Positions 1-5,439 of a DNA stretch of 5,439 nucleotides are shown piece after piece. How positions within the stretch are numbered: position 1 is the stretch's first letter; each line of letters starts with the position of its first letter. The DNA lies in NCBI GenBank assembly GCA_937957985.1, contig CALGOH010000033.1, positions 1 to 5,439 on the forward strand, written 5' to 3'. Below the pieces are notes generated by a model, which did not search any database, was not told where the DNA came from, and worked only from the letters and a program-made list of their open reading frames with translations. The position numbers and the translations under genes are program-made. Origin of the DNA: an uncultured Verrucomicrobiae bacterium. Its GTDB lineage: Bacteria; Verrucomicrobiota; Verrucomicrobiia; Verrucomicrobiales; Akkermansiaceae.

Positions 1-27
1 AATGAAGGTCCGAAGTCGAACCGCCGA

Positions 28-41
28 GCCGCCCGGGCGGC
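28..41. repeat. 14-bp perfect GC palindrome upstream of the first gene
   Basis: The sequence GCCGCCCGGGCGGC reads the same on both strands. It lies about 55 bases before the first ATG, in a very GC-rich patch that gives way to an A- and C-rich leader just before the start codon. It could be a protein-binding site, or the remains of a terminator of an upstream gene outside the window. As an RNA hairpin it would lose central pairs to the loop, and no T-tract follows. No function can be assigned, and in GC-rich DNA a short palindrome may be chance. Confidence 0.35.
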
Positions 42-96
42 CGGTGCCCCCCGGGACCTGCCTCGGAAAAACCACCAACCAACACCAAGACAAAAA

Positions 97-894
97 ATGA
101 AAACAAAGATTGAGTTCAAGCCGGCAACCGAGGGGGCGATCGATCCCTGGAAGGCGTCCGCAGCTGCCAAAACCTACACGGACGAGCTGCTCCTGCCCGA
201 GTTCGGGGACCGGCAGCTGCGGCTGCGCGAAGGCGCGAACTGGATGCGGATCGTCCCCGCCGTGGCGGGCAGTTCCGCCGATTGGATGCTGGGGCTCCAC
301 GTCCTGGCCACCCCTACCGGCAAGTTCCTTCATCCCCGGAGCTACGAGCCCGGGGCCCGCAGCGTCTGGGATCAAGTCTACGCGCACCTGCGCAAGAACG
401 ACCCGGGCAAGCTCTACAGCCGGAGCAACCGCGAGGGACTGCGTCTGCTGACCGACCCCATGACGCTGTGCTGGGTCGTGACCGGCCACGGCAGTGAGGG
501 GGACGTTGCTCCTGCCCTCAAGTTGCTGCTGCTGTCCGGCTATTCGGGGGCACGGGGTGGCACGCCCGGGCTTGGCCACCAAATTCTTCAGATGGCCTCG
601 GATCGCGATGAAACCGAGGCGCTTGCCCACGACATCGTCGGCGAGGGCGGGGTGCAGGTTTGCGTGGAAAAGGTGGTGAGCCGCGACTCCCGCTTCCCAC
701 GCTACAACCTGCGGGCCGGCCCCCAACCCGCACCGCTCGGGGAGGTGATCAAGCACCTCCCGAAGGAAGAACTGGCGGCCCTGCAGCCGCTTGAGAACGT
801 GATCCGTCGGCTGTCCGAGGAGGAACAGTGGGCTCGCCTAGAGCGCCTGATGCCGGCTGCCGACGTCGCCGCGCTCCGCGAGGCGATCGAGTAA
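97..894 (+). CDS. Putative gp32-like single-stranded-DNA-binding protein
   Basis: The 265-residue product is likely an OB-fold ssDNA-binding protein of the phage T4 gp32-like kind. This is an inference from layout. Seen: a core opening with L-REGANWMRIVPAV (about 41-56), then H68 and the GKFLHPRSYEPG block (75-86). CWVVTG follows (125-130), then the hydrophobic ALKLLLLSG (140-148), VCVEKV (188-193) and FPRYNLRAGPQPAPL (200-214). In gp32-like proteins this order is typical: a 'g.n.iRilP' strand, a 'H...k...Cp' block, a 'v.vl.ls' strand, then 'G.dl.v.....yp.Y.v...p.pspl'. The zinc-binding cysteines of T4 gp32 are not present as a set. The C-terminal 50 residues are charged and helical, like an SSB interaction tail. 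The ATG at 97 follows an A-rich leader without a clear Shine-Dalgarno. The frame is open to the left edge, so a longer N-terminus cannot be excluded. A ClpX-like ATPase gene lies downstream. Confidence 0.6.
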   Translation: MKTKIEFKPATEGAIDPWKASAAAKTYTDELLLPEFGDRQLRLREGANWMRIVPAVAGSSADWMLGLHVLATPTGKFLHPRSYEPGARSVWDQVYAHLRKNDPGKLYSRSNREGLRLLTDPMTLCWVVTGHGSEGDVAPALKLLLLSGYSGARGGTPGLGHQILQMASDRDETEALAHDIVGEGGVQVCVEKVVSRDSRFPRYNLRAGPQPAPLGEVIKHLPKEELAALQPLENVIRRLSEEEQWARLERLMPAADVAALREAIE

Positions 895-913
895 AACCCC
901 ACATCCAACCCCG

Positions 914-943
914 GGAGCGGCGCGCCTTTTGGCGCGCCGCTCC
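914..943 (+). terminator. Strong hairpin, probable (partial) terminator after the ssDNA-binding-like gene
   Basis: A perfect 13-bp stem (914-926 with 931-943, GGAGCGGCGCGCC and its complement) encloses a TTTT loop. It lies 19 bases after the TAA. Only TTT follows the stem, so as an intrinsic terminator it may be leaky. It could therefore set a lower expression level for the ATPase gene that begins 23 bases later, or protect the 3' end of the first message. No separate promoter for the ATPase is evident between the hairpin and its ATG. Confidence 0.7.
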
Positions 944-966
944 TTTGGCGTGAACCCCGATGCATC

Positions 967-1885
967 ATGACACCTGCATCGCAAGACCCTCCACAGCCTC
1001 TCATCTACCGCTACCAACAGGCCGCCTATGACCGCATGTGTGCCGTTGCCCGGGCCTATCTTTACAGCAACTTCTCGAATCTCCCCATCAAGCCGCGCGG
1101 CAATCTCTACCTGCCCCACGGGCTCGGGCAAGACCCACCTCGCCGAGGCCGTCGCGAGGAGCATGGATCTCGCCTATCTGCCGATCTCGGTCTCCGAGTG
1201 GATTGTCCTCGGGGCCAGCACCCGCGGAGGCGCGCCCACGCTCCCGGCGATCTGCGAGTTTCTCAATCAACCCGCAGCAAAGGACGGCTGTATCCTCTAC
1301 CTCGATGAACTCGATAAAATCGGGAGGTCGCTTCAAAGCGAATGGACCCGTTATCAGATGACGGAAGTCTGGGGCATCCTCGACCGCCGGCTTCCCCGAA
1401 ACCTTACCGATTCGGACGGCGACGCCATCCATCCGAGCAAGATCGAGAACGCCGAGTCGATTCTCAGTTCGAAGACCCTGATCATCGCCGGCGGTGCTTG
1501 TCAGGATCTGTGGGACGCTCCCGATCCGATCGGATTCGGCACGCCACCCGAGCGCTCGCCCGACCTCGATACCCTGTCGAGATACATTCCCCCGGAACTC
1601 AGCCGCAGGTTCGGATCACAGTTGATCGTGCTGCCCCGACTCCGTGAGGACGATTACCTCGACATGCTCGGGCAGATCCTACCCGGCATCCCCGATCACT
1701 GGCGTGCCCGCTTCGAATCGATGGCCCTCGACCAGATCCCGGAAGCCGCCCGCGTGGCGCAAGGCCCCAGATTTTTCGAGGAGTTGCTGCTGGAGGTCGC
1801 CGTGCAGGAAAGAGTCGCTGTAACCCGTCCGACCCCTCTGCAAGTGGACACCGCGATTGAAGAAGACGGTCTTGGGATCTTCTAG
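967..1885 (+). pseudogene. ClpX-like AAA+ ATPase, frameshifted at Walker A
   Basis: Two frames together encode one AAA+ ATPase of about 305 residues. Frame A runs from the ATG at 967 (MTPASQDPPQPLIYRYQQAA) to NLYL at 1113. The second frame supplies PTGSGKTHLAEAV from 1115 and continues to the TAG at 1883-1885. Seen after the P-loop: Walker B CILYLDELDKIG (DELDK at 1304-1318), a sensor-1-like TLIIAGGACQDLWD, an arginine-finger-like IPPELSRRFG, and a sensor-2-like GPRFFEELLLEV. This set is shared with ClpX/HslU-type ATPases, but no zinc finger is present. The break falls within 1111-1120 (CTGCCCCACG). Inserting GG after the CTG would give the canonical LGPTGSGKT, so a 2-base deletion explains it best. 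A +1 slip on CCC-C would give LPTGSGKT, lacking the first P-loop glycine. Read alone, the second frame opens at ATG 1028 with 29 unnatural residues. Possible explanations are pseudogene, sequencing error or recoding. Confidence 0.8.
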
Positions 1886-1907
1886 CAAATGAGTGCCGAG
1901 AGGGGTA

Positions 1908-1944
1908 AGGCGGTGCGAGTAGCTCAACCGAGAAAAGACCGCCT
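1908..1944. repeat. 7-bp inverted repeat between the two ATPase genes
   Basis: AGGCGGT (1908-1914) and ACCGCCT (1938-1944) are separated by 23 bases, starting shortly after the stop of the ClpX-like frame. No T-tract follows, so it is a weak candidate for a factor-independent terminator. It may be incidental. It lies just upstream of the promoter-like region of the next gene. Confidence 0.3.
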
Positions 1945-1948
1945 GCTT

Positions 1949-1992
1949 GGAATGGTCAAAATTTGACCTTCCCAAAAGTCTTTACCTATTCT
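1949..1992 (+). promoter_or_regulatory. Candidate promoter with overlapping palindromic operator
   Basis: An AT-rich island precedes the AAA_14-type ATPase gene. GGTCAAA (1954-1960) and TTTGACC (1962-1968) form a perfect inverted repeat around one central A. GGAA (1949-1952) and TTCC (1969-1972) extend the arms if T1953 is bulged out. TTGACC at 1963-1968 matches five of six bases of a -35 box. TATTCT at 1987-1992 matches four of six of a -10 box, at 18-base spacing. A repressor bound to the palindrome would cover the -35 box. Transcription would start near 1999, only a few bases before the ATG at 2005. The promoter assignment is by consensus only. Confidence 0.5.
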
Positions 1993-2004
1993 ATTTTGGC
2001 CTAA

Positions 2005-3324
2005 ATGGAAGGCCAATTTGAACCGGTGATCCGAGAGAAGATTGCTCTGGAGGTGGAAACCCAACCGCCGGTGCTGACTCGTCGGAACGCCTCTCCCGCC
2101 CCGGTCCAAGGCAAGGCCCAAGCCGTCATCGGCATGCGCCGGGCGGGCAAGACGAGCCTTCTTCACCAGATCCGCGGCGACTTGCTGGCGGCGGGCCGCA
2201 CGGCCAACCGCCTGGTCTATTTCAACTTCGAGGACGAGCGGCTCGCCGGGCTGCAGGCTCCCCAACTGCACCTGATCCCGGAGACGCATCTTCGGCTTTT
2301 CCCCGAACCCGCCGACGAGCCGGTCACCCTGTTTCTGGACGAGATCCAGTCGGTCGATGGCTGGGAGACCTTCGTGCGCAGACTCCTCGATACCCCGGGC
2401 TACGAAATCTTCCTCTCCGGCTCATCGGCCAAGCTGCTCAGCCGCGAGATTGCCAGTTCGATGCGGGGCCGTGGCTGGGAGATCGCCATTCATCCTTTCA
2501 GTTTCGTCGAGTTCCTCCGTCATCACAAAGAGGAAGCTCCCGCGGACATCGCGCGGATCACTTCGAAGACGAGAACCGCCCTCGATCACCACTTCTCCCG
2601 CTATCTGGAAATCGGGGGCTTCCCCGAAGCGCAAGCCCTTCAAGCCACGCACCGTCGACAACTGCTGCAGGGCTACGTCGATGTGCTGCTGTTGCGCGAT
2701 GTGATCGAGCGCCACCGGATTTCCAACGTCACGGCGCTGCGATGGCTCGTTCGACGCCTGCTGGGCAGCCCGGCCGGCCTGTTCTCGGTGACGAAGTTCG
2801 CGGCCGACTTGAAATCCCAGGGCATCCCCGTGTCGCGGGACCATCTCTACGAGTTCCTGGCGCACCTGGAGGACGCCTTCCTGCTGCAAACCATTCCGGT
2901 CGCCACGGATTCGGAAAAACGCCGGCAGGTGAATCCGCGCAAAGCCTATCCCGCCGACCCCGCCCTCATCCCCGTGTTTGATCGCAGCGGCAAGGCCAAC
3001 ACCGGGCACGCGCTGGAATCCGTGGTCTTCACCGAACTCCAACGGCGAGGTGCCGAGATTGCCTATGTCAAGACGGCCAACGGTTTCGAGGTCGATTTCC
3101 TCGCCCGCCACACCGACGGCGGCGAGGAGCTGATTCAGGTGTGTGCCTCCATCGACGATCCGGACACCCGCGAACGCGAAATCCGCTCCCTGCAGGAATC
3201 CGCCAAGGAACATCCCCGCGCCAAGCCCAGGATCCTCACGCTCGAATCCCGGCTGCCCTATCCCGCCATTCCAAAGGAGATCGAGGTGATGCCCGCGTGG
3301 GCCTGGATGATGACATCCGCCTGA
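2005..3324 (+). CDS. AAA_14 / DUF4143-type ATP-binding protein
   Basis: This complete 439-residue protein belongs to the large family of AAA ATPases that carry a C-terminal DUF4143 region. Its biological role is generally unknown. Seen: Walker A GMRRAGKTS (43-51), then YFNFEDERL (72-80) and Walker B TLFLDEIQSV (108-117, D112/E113). The family hallmark LSGSSAKLLSRE (137-148) follows, then MRGRGWE (153-159) and HPFSFVEFL. The next part has YLEIGGFPEA and GYVDVLLLRDVIERH, a winged-helix-like stretch, and a PD-(D/E)XK-like end with E338, D364 in FEVDFLA and Q378 in LIQVCAS. The last motif lacks the usual E-x-K, so nuclease activity is doubtful. The length is normal. The ATG at 2005 has no Shine-Dalgarno and lies just after a promoter-like sequence. 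The N-terminal residues before Walker A are a little longer than usual, so a later start such as GTG at 2026 or 2071 is possible. The gene appears to be a self-standing unit. Confidence 0.9.
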   Translation: MEGQFEPVIREKIALEVETQPPVLTRRNASPAPVQGKAQAVIGMRRAGKTSLLHQIRGDLLAAGRTANRLVYFNFEDERLAGLQAPQLHLIPETHLRLFPEPADEPVTLFLDEIQSVDGWETFVRRLLDTPGYEIFLSGSSAKLLSREIASSMRGRGWEIAIHPFSFVEFLRHHKEEAPADIARITSKTRTALDHHFSRYLEIGGFPEAQALQATHRRQLLQGYVDVLLLRDVIERHRISNVTALRWLVRRLLGSPAGLFSVTKFAADLKSQGIPVSRDHLYEFLAHLEDAFLLQTIPVATDSEKRRQVNPRKAYPADPALIPVFDRSGKANTGHALESVVFTELQRRGAEIAYVKTANGFEVDFLARHTDGGEELIQVCASIDDPDTREREIRSLQESAKEHPRAKPRILTLESRLPYPAIPKEIEVMPAWAWMMTSA

Positions 3325-3357
3325 GGACCGACGACTCCCTCCACCAGGCGAGGATCC

Positions 3358-3708
3358 CTACTCGGTCGCACTCATCCACTCCTCCTCGGCCACCAACTCC
3401 AGCCGGGTCGGTCGAAAGATGTGGCACTCACCAGGCACCGGGCATGCCCAGGAGCGGGTGAGGTCCGCGTTGTTGCAACGAATAAACACCTCGCCACACC
3501 AAAGGCCCCACTGGTCGAAGAGGGCCACGCGACAGTAGCCCCGGATGAACTCGACACCCCCGCAACTCTCGATGATCGCCAGAACCGCCCCCTTGTGGCA
3601 GCGGAGAAAACGGTAAGGATCCCCGCTGTTGCCCATGCCTGTGCCACGTCCTTTGAAGTAATGCGTCGTATTGCCTCTCATCACCCTTATTAGGGGCGGG
3701 ACGGCCAT
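3358..3708 (-). CDS. Hypothetical protein, 116 codons, orphan
   Basis: I do not recognise this protein. Read on the - strand it gives a soluble product with several aromatic and cysteine residues: GDPYRFLRCHKGAVLAII, then GGVEFIRGYCRVALFDQWG, then GEVFIRCNN, then GECHIFRPTRLELVAEEEW near the end. Hand-counting the 117 triplets gives about 76% G+C at the third position in this frame. The opposing + frame with the same codon boundaries gives about 57%. This favours the - strand as coding. It has no signal peptide and no obvious membrane segment. The start is uncertain. The ATG at 3708 lacks a Shine-Dalgarno. The ATG at 3681 (residue 10) is preceded by TAATAAGGGTG and may be preferred. It ends 33 bases from the end of the convergent ATPase gene and is transcribed away from the metallophosphoesterase gene. 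Confidence 0.6.
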   Translation of the reverse strand: MAVPPLIRVMRGNTTHYFKGRGTGMGNSGDPYRFLRCHKGAVLAIIESCGGVEFIRGYCRVALFDQWGLWCGEVFIRCNNADLTRSWACPVPGECHIFRPTRLELVAEEEWMSATE

Positions 3709-3711
3709 GCG

Positions 3712-3763
3712 GTACAGGTCGGCAGGTGAAGTTTCTCGAAAAAGTTCGTTGGGCCGCCTGTAC
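3712..3763. repeat. Inverted repeat in the divergent intergenic region
   Basis: GTACAGG (3712-3718) followed by TC and GGC pairs with GCC, G, CCTGTAC (3753-3763). This gives ten paired positions with a small internal bulge around a 29-base spacer. It lies between the - strand orphan and the metallophosphoesterase gene, which are divergently transcribed. It could be a pair of half-sites for a shared regulator or an RNA stem in a 5' leader. No confident -35/-10 pair was seen for either gene here. Confidence 0.35.
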
Positions 3764-3788
3764 GAGGGCCCCGGATTCTCCCTAATGC

Positions 3789-3819
3789 TTGTGAACGGAC
3801 CAACCGCCGTTCGTCACAA
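3789..3819. repeat. Imperfect inverted repeat abutting the metallophosphoesterase start
   Basis: GAACGG (3793-3798) and CCGTTC (3807-3812) form a 6-bp stem with an 8-base loop. TTGT (3789-3792) and ACAA (3816-3819) add four pairs across a 3-base bulge. The repeat ends two bases before the ATG at 3822. It also occupies the place where a ribosome-binding site would be, and none is seen. It may be an operator or a structure that influences initiation, or it may be chance. Confidence 0.35.
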
Positions 3820-3821
3820 AC

Positions 3822-4649
3822 ATGAGACCAACCATACCCAAGAGCTCGACGTCCGTCCTCCAACTCACTGACCTCCATCTCGACAAGCTAGACCCGGATC
3901 AAATCGATCGTCTCCTGAACCACGTCGCAAAAATCGACTGTGACTGCGTTTGTATCACCGGCGATGTTTCCATCGCAAGACATCTCCGGGAACACCTTGC
4001 CGCCCTGGCCGCGGCCTGTGCTCCCCGGGCCGTCTATATGGTCTGCGGGAATCACGACTACTATGGCAGCTCGGTGGCCGCCGTGGATGCCGTCGTCAAG
4101 GAACTGTGCGCGGAAACCAAGAACCTGCACCATCTGGACGGCGGTCAAATGATCGCCCTCAACCGGCACACCTGCATCATCGGGCATCGGGGCTGGGCGG
4201 ATGCCCGGGCCGGCCTCGGCTCCCGAAGCCATCTCAAGAGCCCCGATCACCGGGCGATTCGTGACTTCCATGGGCTGCGGCATCAGCAAGCGATGCTGCG
4301 GATGAACCGGATGGGTAAAGAGTCCGCCGAACGAATCCGGCGGATCCTGCCTCTTGCCCTGACCCGATACCGCCACGTGATCCTTCTGACGCACGTTCCT
4401 CCGTATGAAGAGGTGGCGCGCTTCAACGGTCGGCGATGCGGAAACGTGCATCTGCCGCATTTCACCAACCTGTCCGCGGGTCTGGCGATCCGCGGGATCG
4501 CCCGCGCCTTCCCGACCCGAAAGATCACGATTCTTTCCGGGCACACCCACTCCCACGCGGTCGCTCTAGTGGCCCCGAATCTCTGCGTGCGCGTCGCCCG
4601 CCCGGCCAGCACCCAAAGCGGATCCCTGAAACCCCTGCGCTTCTCGTAG
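3822..4649 (+). CDS. Calcineurin-like metallophosphoesterase
   Basis: This complete 275-residue member of the binuclear-metal phosphoesterase family presumably hydrolyses a phosphomonoester or phosphodiester in the cytoplasm. The substrate cannot be read from the sequence. All five metal-binding blocks are present: LTDLHLD (D17, H19), TGDV (D48), GNHD (N77, H78, D79), THVPP (H191) and GHTHSH (H241, H243). Between the third and fourth blocks are IIGHRGWADARAG (119-131) and a basic helical stretch (about 153-185), as in ordinary bacterial members of this family. FNGRRCGNVHLPHF (201-214) follows the H191 motif, also as expected. No signal peptide or membrane segment is seen. The ATG at 3822 places 12 residues before the first strand, which is usual. 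There is no clear Shine-Dalgarno, and an inverted repeat occupies that position. The gene is divergent from the orphan and lies 90 bases upstream of the sigma-like gene. Confidence 0.92.
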   Translation: MRPTIPKSSTSVLQLTDLHLDKLDPDQIDRLLNHVAKIDCDCVCITGDVSIARHLREHLAALAAACAPRAVYMVCGNHDYYGSSVAAVDAVVKELCAETKNLHHLDGGQMIALNRHTCIIGHRGWADARAGLGSRSHLKSPDHRAIRDFHGLRHQQAMLRMNRMGKESAERIRRILPLALTRYRHVILLTHVPPYEEVARFNGRRCGNVHLPHFTNLSAGLAIRGIARAFPTRKITILSGHTHSHAVALVAPNLCVRVARPASTQSGSLKPLRFS

Positions 4650-4687
4650 TTTCACAGTTTGGGCGCGCTCTGGACTCCGGTTGCTCG

Positions 4688-4717
4688 GGCCGCATGAGGC
4701 TTTCGCGTCATGCGGCC
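4688..4717 (+). other. Stable hairpin between the phosphoesterase and sigma-like genes
   Basis: GGCCGCATGA (4688-4697) pairs perfectly with TCATGCGGCC (4708-4717), with a 10-base loop. It lies 38 bases after the phosphoesterase stop and ends 22 bases before the preferred ATG of the next gene. No T-tract follows, so it is not a standard intrinsic terminator. It may act as an mRNA processing or stability element, a factor-dependent terminator, or an attenuator for the sigma-like gene. The right arm also contains an in-frame ATG (4710) that this pairing would hide. Confidence 0.5.
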
Positions 4718-4739
4718 GGGAAAGCGAGGGACCGGTTGC

Positions 4740-5399
4740 ATGAAGAAACACCACAATCAGGAAAACCCAACCCGATCCGCCAACCGCAACCCAAGTCGGA
4801 CCGATCTTGATAACTCGTTCAACAGAATCGATCGGGTCGCCGAGGAACTGACAAGGCTCGCACGGGAAAGACTACCGAACGGGAAGCTCCAGGGCGACCT
4901 CAAGGGATTCGAGGATGACATCCGCCAAGCGGCGATTCTCCTCGCGCTGACATGGTATCTGAGATCCATCGGGCGCGGTGCCGGCGGTGGCTCCGGCCCG
5001 GCGTGGATTCCGGCGCGTGCGATCGCCGCGGCGCTCCGCATCGCCGAGCGCGACCAGCTCAAGGAGCAGCGCAGAAGGGCAAAGACCTTGCAGGAGATCC
5101 GGCTCACCGGGAAGGACGTCGTGCTCCATCCGTCGATGATCCCGAGCAAAGACTGGCCGACCTCGACCATGAAGCGACTCGTCTCGCAGGCGATTCGGAT
5201 CGCGCATCAGTCAGGTAAGATCAGTGCCAAGAACGCAGTGATCGGGCACGAGATCTTTGTCGAAGAGATTCCGGTAAAGACACTGGCAGGGCGTCTGGGG
5301 GTGCATCGCAGTGCGGTCGCGCAGCAGCGTGGACGTGTGCGGCGGCAGATCCCCGAGATTATCCGGCGGCTCGAAATCGCACTTGAAGATGCCCAGTAG
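4740..5399 (+). CDS. Sigma-70-like / helix-turn-helix regulatory protein
   Basis: The 219-residue protein probably binds DNA and resembles a reduced sigma-70-type factor. Seen: a polar N-terminus (1-25), then a helical stretch with FEDDIRQAAILLALTWYL (57-74). That stretch recalls the 'eDl.Qe..l.l' of sigma region 2.1-2.2. A Gly-rich linker (79-86) and a basic helix (about 100-118) follow. The C-terminus has PVKTLAGRLGVHRSAVAQQR (178-197), a good helix-turn-helix like sigma region 4, followed by VRRQIPEIIRRLEIALE. The promoter-melting part of region 2 (2.3-2.4) is not recognisable, so it may be a transcription regulator rather than a true sigma factor. I chose ATG 4740 because GAGGG at 4726-4730 lies 9 bases upstream. 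An in-frame ATG at 4710 would add ten residues but lies inside a hairpin. A terminator-like hairpin follows the gene. Confidence 0.6.
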   Translation: MKKHHNQENPTRSANRNPSRTDLDNSFNRIDRVAEELTRLARERLPNGKLQGDLKGFEDDIRQAAILLALTWYLRSIGRGAGGGSGPAWIPARAIAAALRIAERDQLKEQRRRAKTLQEIRLTGKDVVLHPSMIPSKDWPTSTMKRLVSQAIRIAHQSGKISAKNAVIGHEIFVEEIPVKTLAGRLGVHRSAVAQQRGRVRRQIPEIIRRLEIALEDAQ

Positions 5400-5413
5400 C
5401 AGACGGGACATGA

Positions 5414-5436
5414 TGCGGGAGGGCTTCCCTCCCGCA
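5414..5436 (+). terminator. Probable intrinsic terminator at the window end
   Basis: TGCGGGAGGG (5414-5423) and CCCTCCCGCA (5427-5436) form a perfect 10-bp GC-rich stem with a CTT loop. It begins 15 bases after the stop codon of the sigma-like gene. Only three bases beyond the stem are visible, so the presence of a T-tract cannot be judged. Confidence 0.65.
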
Positions 5437-5439
5437 CGG

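Noticed and set aside
892..969. Stop-codon readthrough fusing the ssDNA-binding-like protein to the ATPase
   Set aside because: After the TAA the same frame is open through the hairpin up to the ATG at 967, but the region encodes low-complexity hairpin sequence and nothing suggests recoding at the TAA. It is probably a coincidence of phase.
1028..1114. ATG at 1028 as the true start of the AAA+ ATPase
   Set aside because: The 29 residues it gives before the P-loop look unlike a protein N-terminus, whereas the frame from 967 gives a sensible helix and the IKPRGNLYL strand that normally precedes this P-loop.
2422..3213. A 263-codon - strand frame inside the AAA_14/DUF4143 gene
   Set aside because: It lies wholly antisense to a gene with clear conserved motifs and shows no recognisable domain. 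Long antisense frames are expected in GC-rich genes.
3326..3367. GACCGA...TCGGTC as a bidirectional terminator between the convergent genes
   Set aside because: The arms are only six bases with a 30-base spacer and no T-tract on either strand, and the right arm lies in the orphan's coding region.
3421..3693. A 90-codon + strand gene opposite the orphan
   Set aside because: Its third-position GC is only about 57%, lower than the antisense frame, and its product looks like an unstructured shadow translation.
3888..4556. A 222-codon - strand frame inside the metallophosphoesterase gene
   Set aside because: The + strand carries all five metal-binding motifs, and the antisense product has no recognisable family.
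1..5439. CRISPR array, tRNA, rRNA, IS element or att site
   Set aside because: No regularly spaced direct repeats, cloverleaf-like sequence, transposase, integrase or terminal inverted repeats were seen.

Overview
The window is a GC-rich bacterial stretch packed with genes on the + strand. One small gene is on the - strand. It contains six protein genes and no RNA genes, CRISPR arrays or insertion sequences that I can recognise. Few genes have a clear Shine-Dalgarno sequence. The leader of the first gene is A-rich, and several hairpins sit between genes. This style, together with the protein families present, would fit Verrucomicrobia or a related phylum, but that is an inference and not a demonstrated identification.

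Left part (1-1885): the first gene encodes a 265-residue protein whose layout resembles the T4 gp32-like single-stranded-DNA-binding proteins of phages. A strong hairpin follows it, and then a ClpX-like AAA+ ATPase gene. The ATPase reading frame is broken exactly at the Walker A motif. The N-terminal 49 codons are in one frame and the rest of the protein, starting at the P-loop, is in the +1 frame. Restoring two bases would give a canonical P-loop. The pair looks like a replication or DNA-handling module of phage or plasmid type, with the ATPase either inactivated, recoded or mis-sequenced.

Middle part (1886-3708): a complete 439-residue ATPase of the AAA_14/DUF4143 type follows. It has its own candidate promoter, whose -35 box lies inside a near-perfect inverted repeat, and the ATG lies so close to the -10 box that the mRNA may be leaderless. 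Convergent to it on the - strand is a 116-codon orphan frame, which third-position GC supports as coding.

Right part (3709-5439): a 113-base divergent region with two inverted repeats leads to a complete calcineurin-like metallophosphoesterase. After a stable hairpin comes a gene for a 219-residue protein. It has an N-terminal segment resembling sigma-70 region 2 and a C-terminal helix-turn-helix resembling sigma region 4. The window ends in a perfect 10-bp hairpin that is probably its terminator.

The genes do not form one obvious pathway. The ssDNA-binding-like protein, ClpX-like ATPase and sigma-like protein hint at a domesticated or integrated element, but no integrase, transposase, att site or structural phage gene is visible here.
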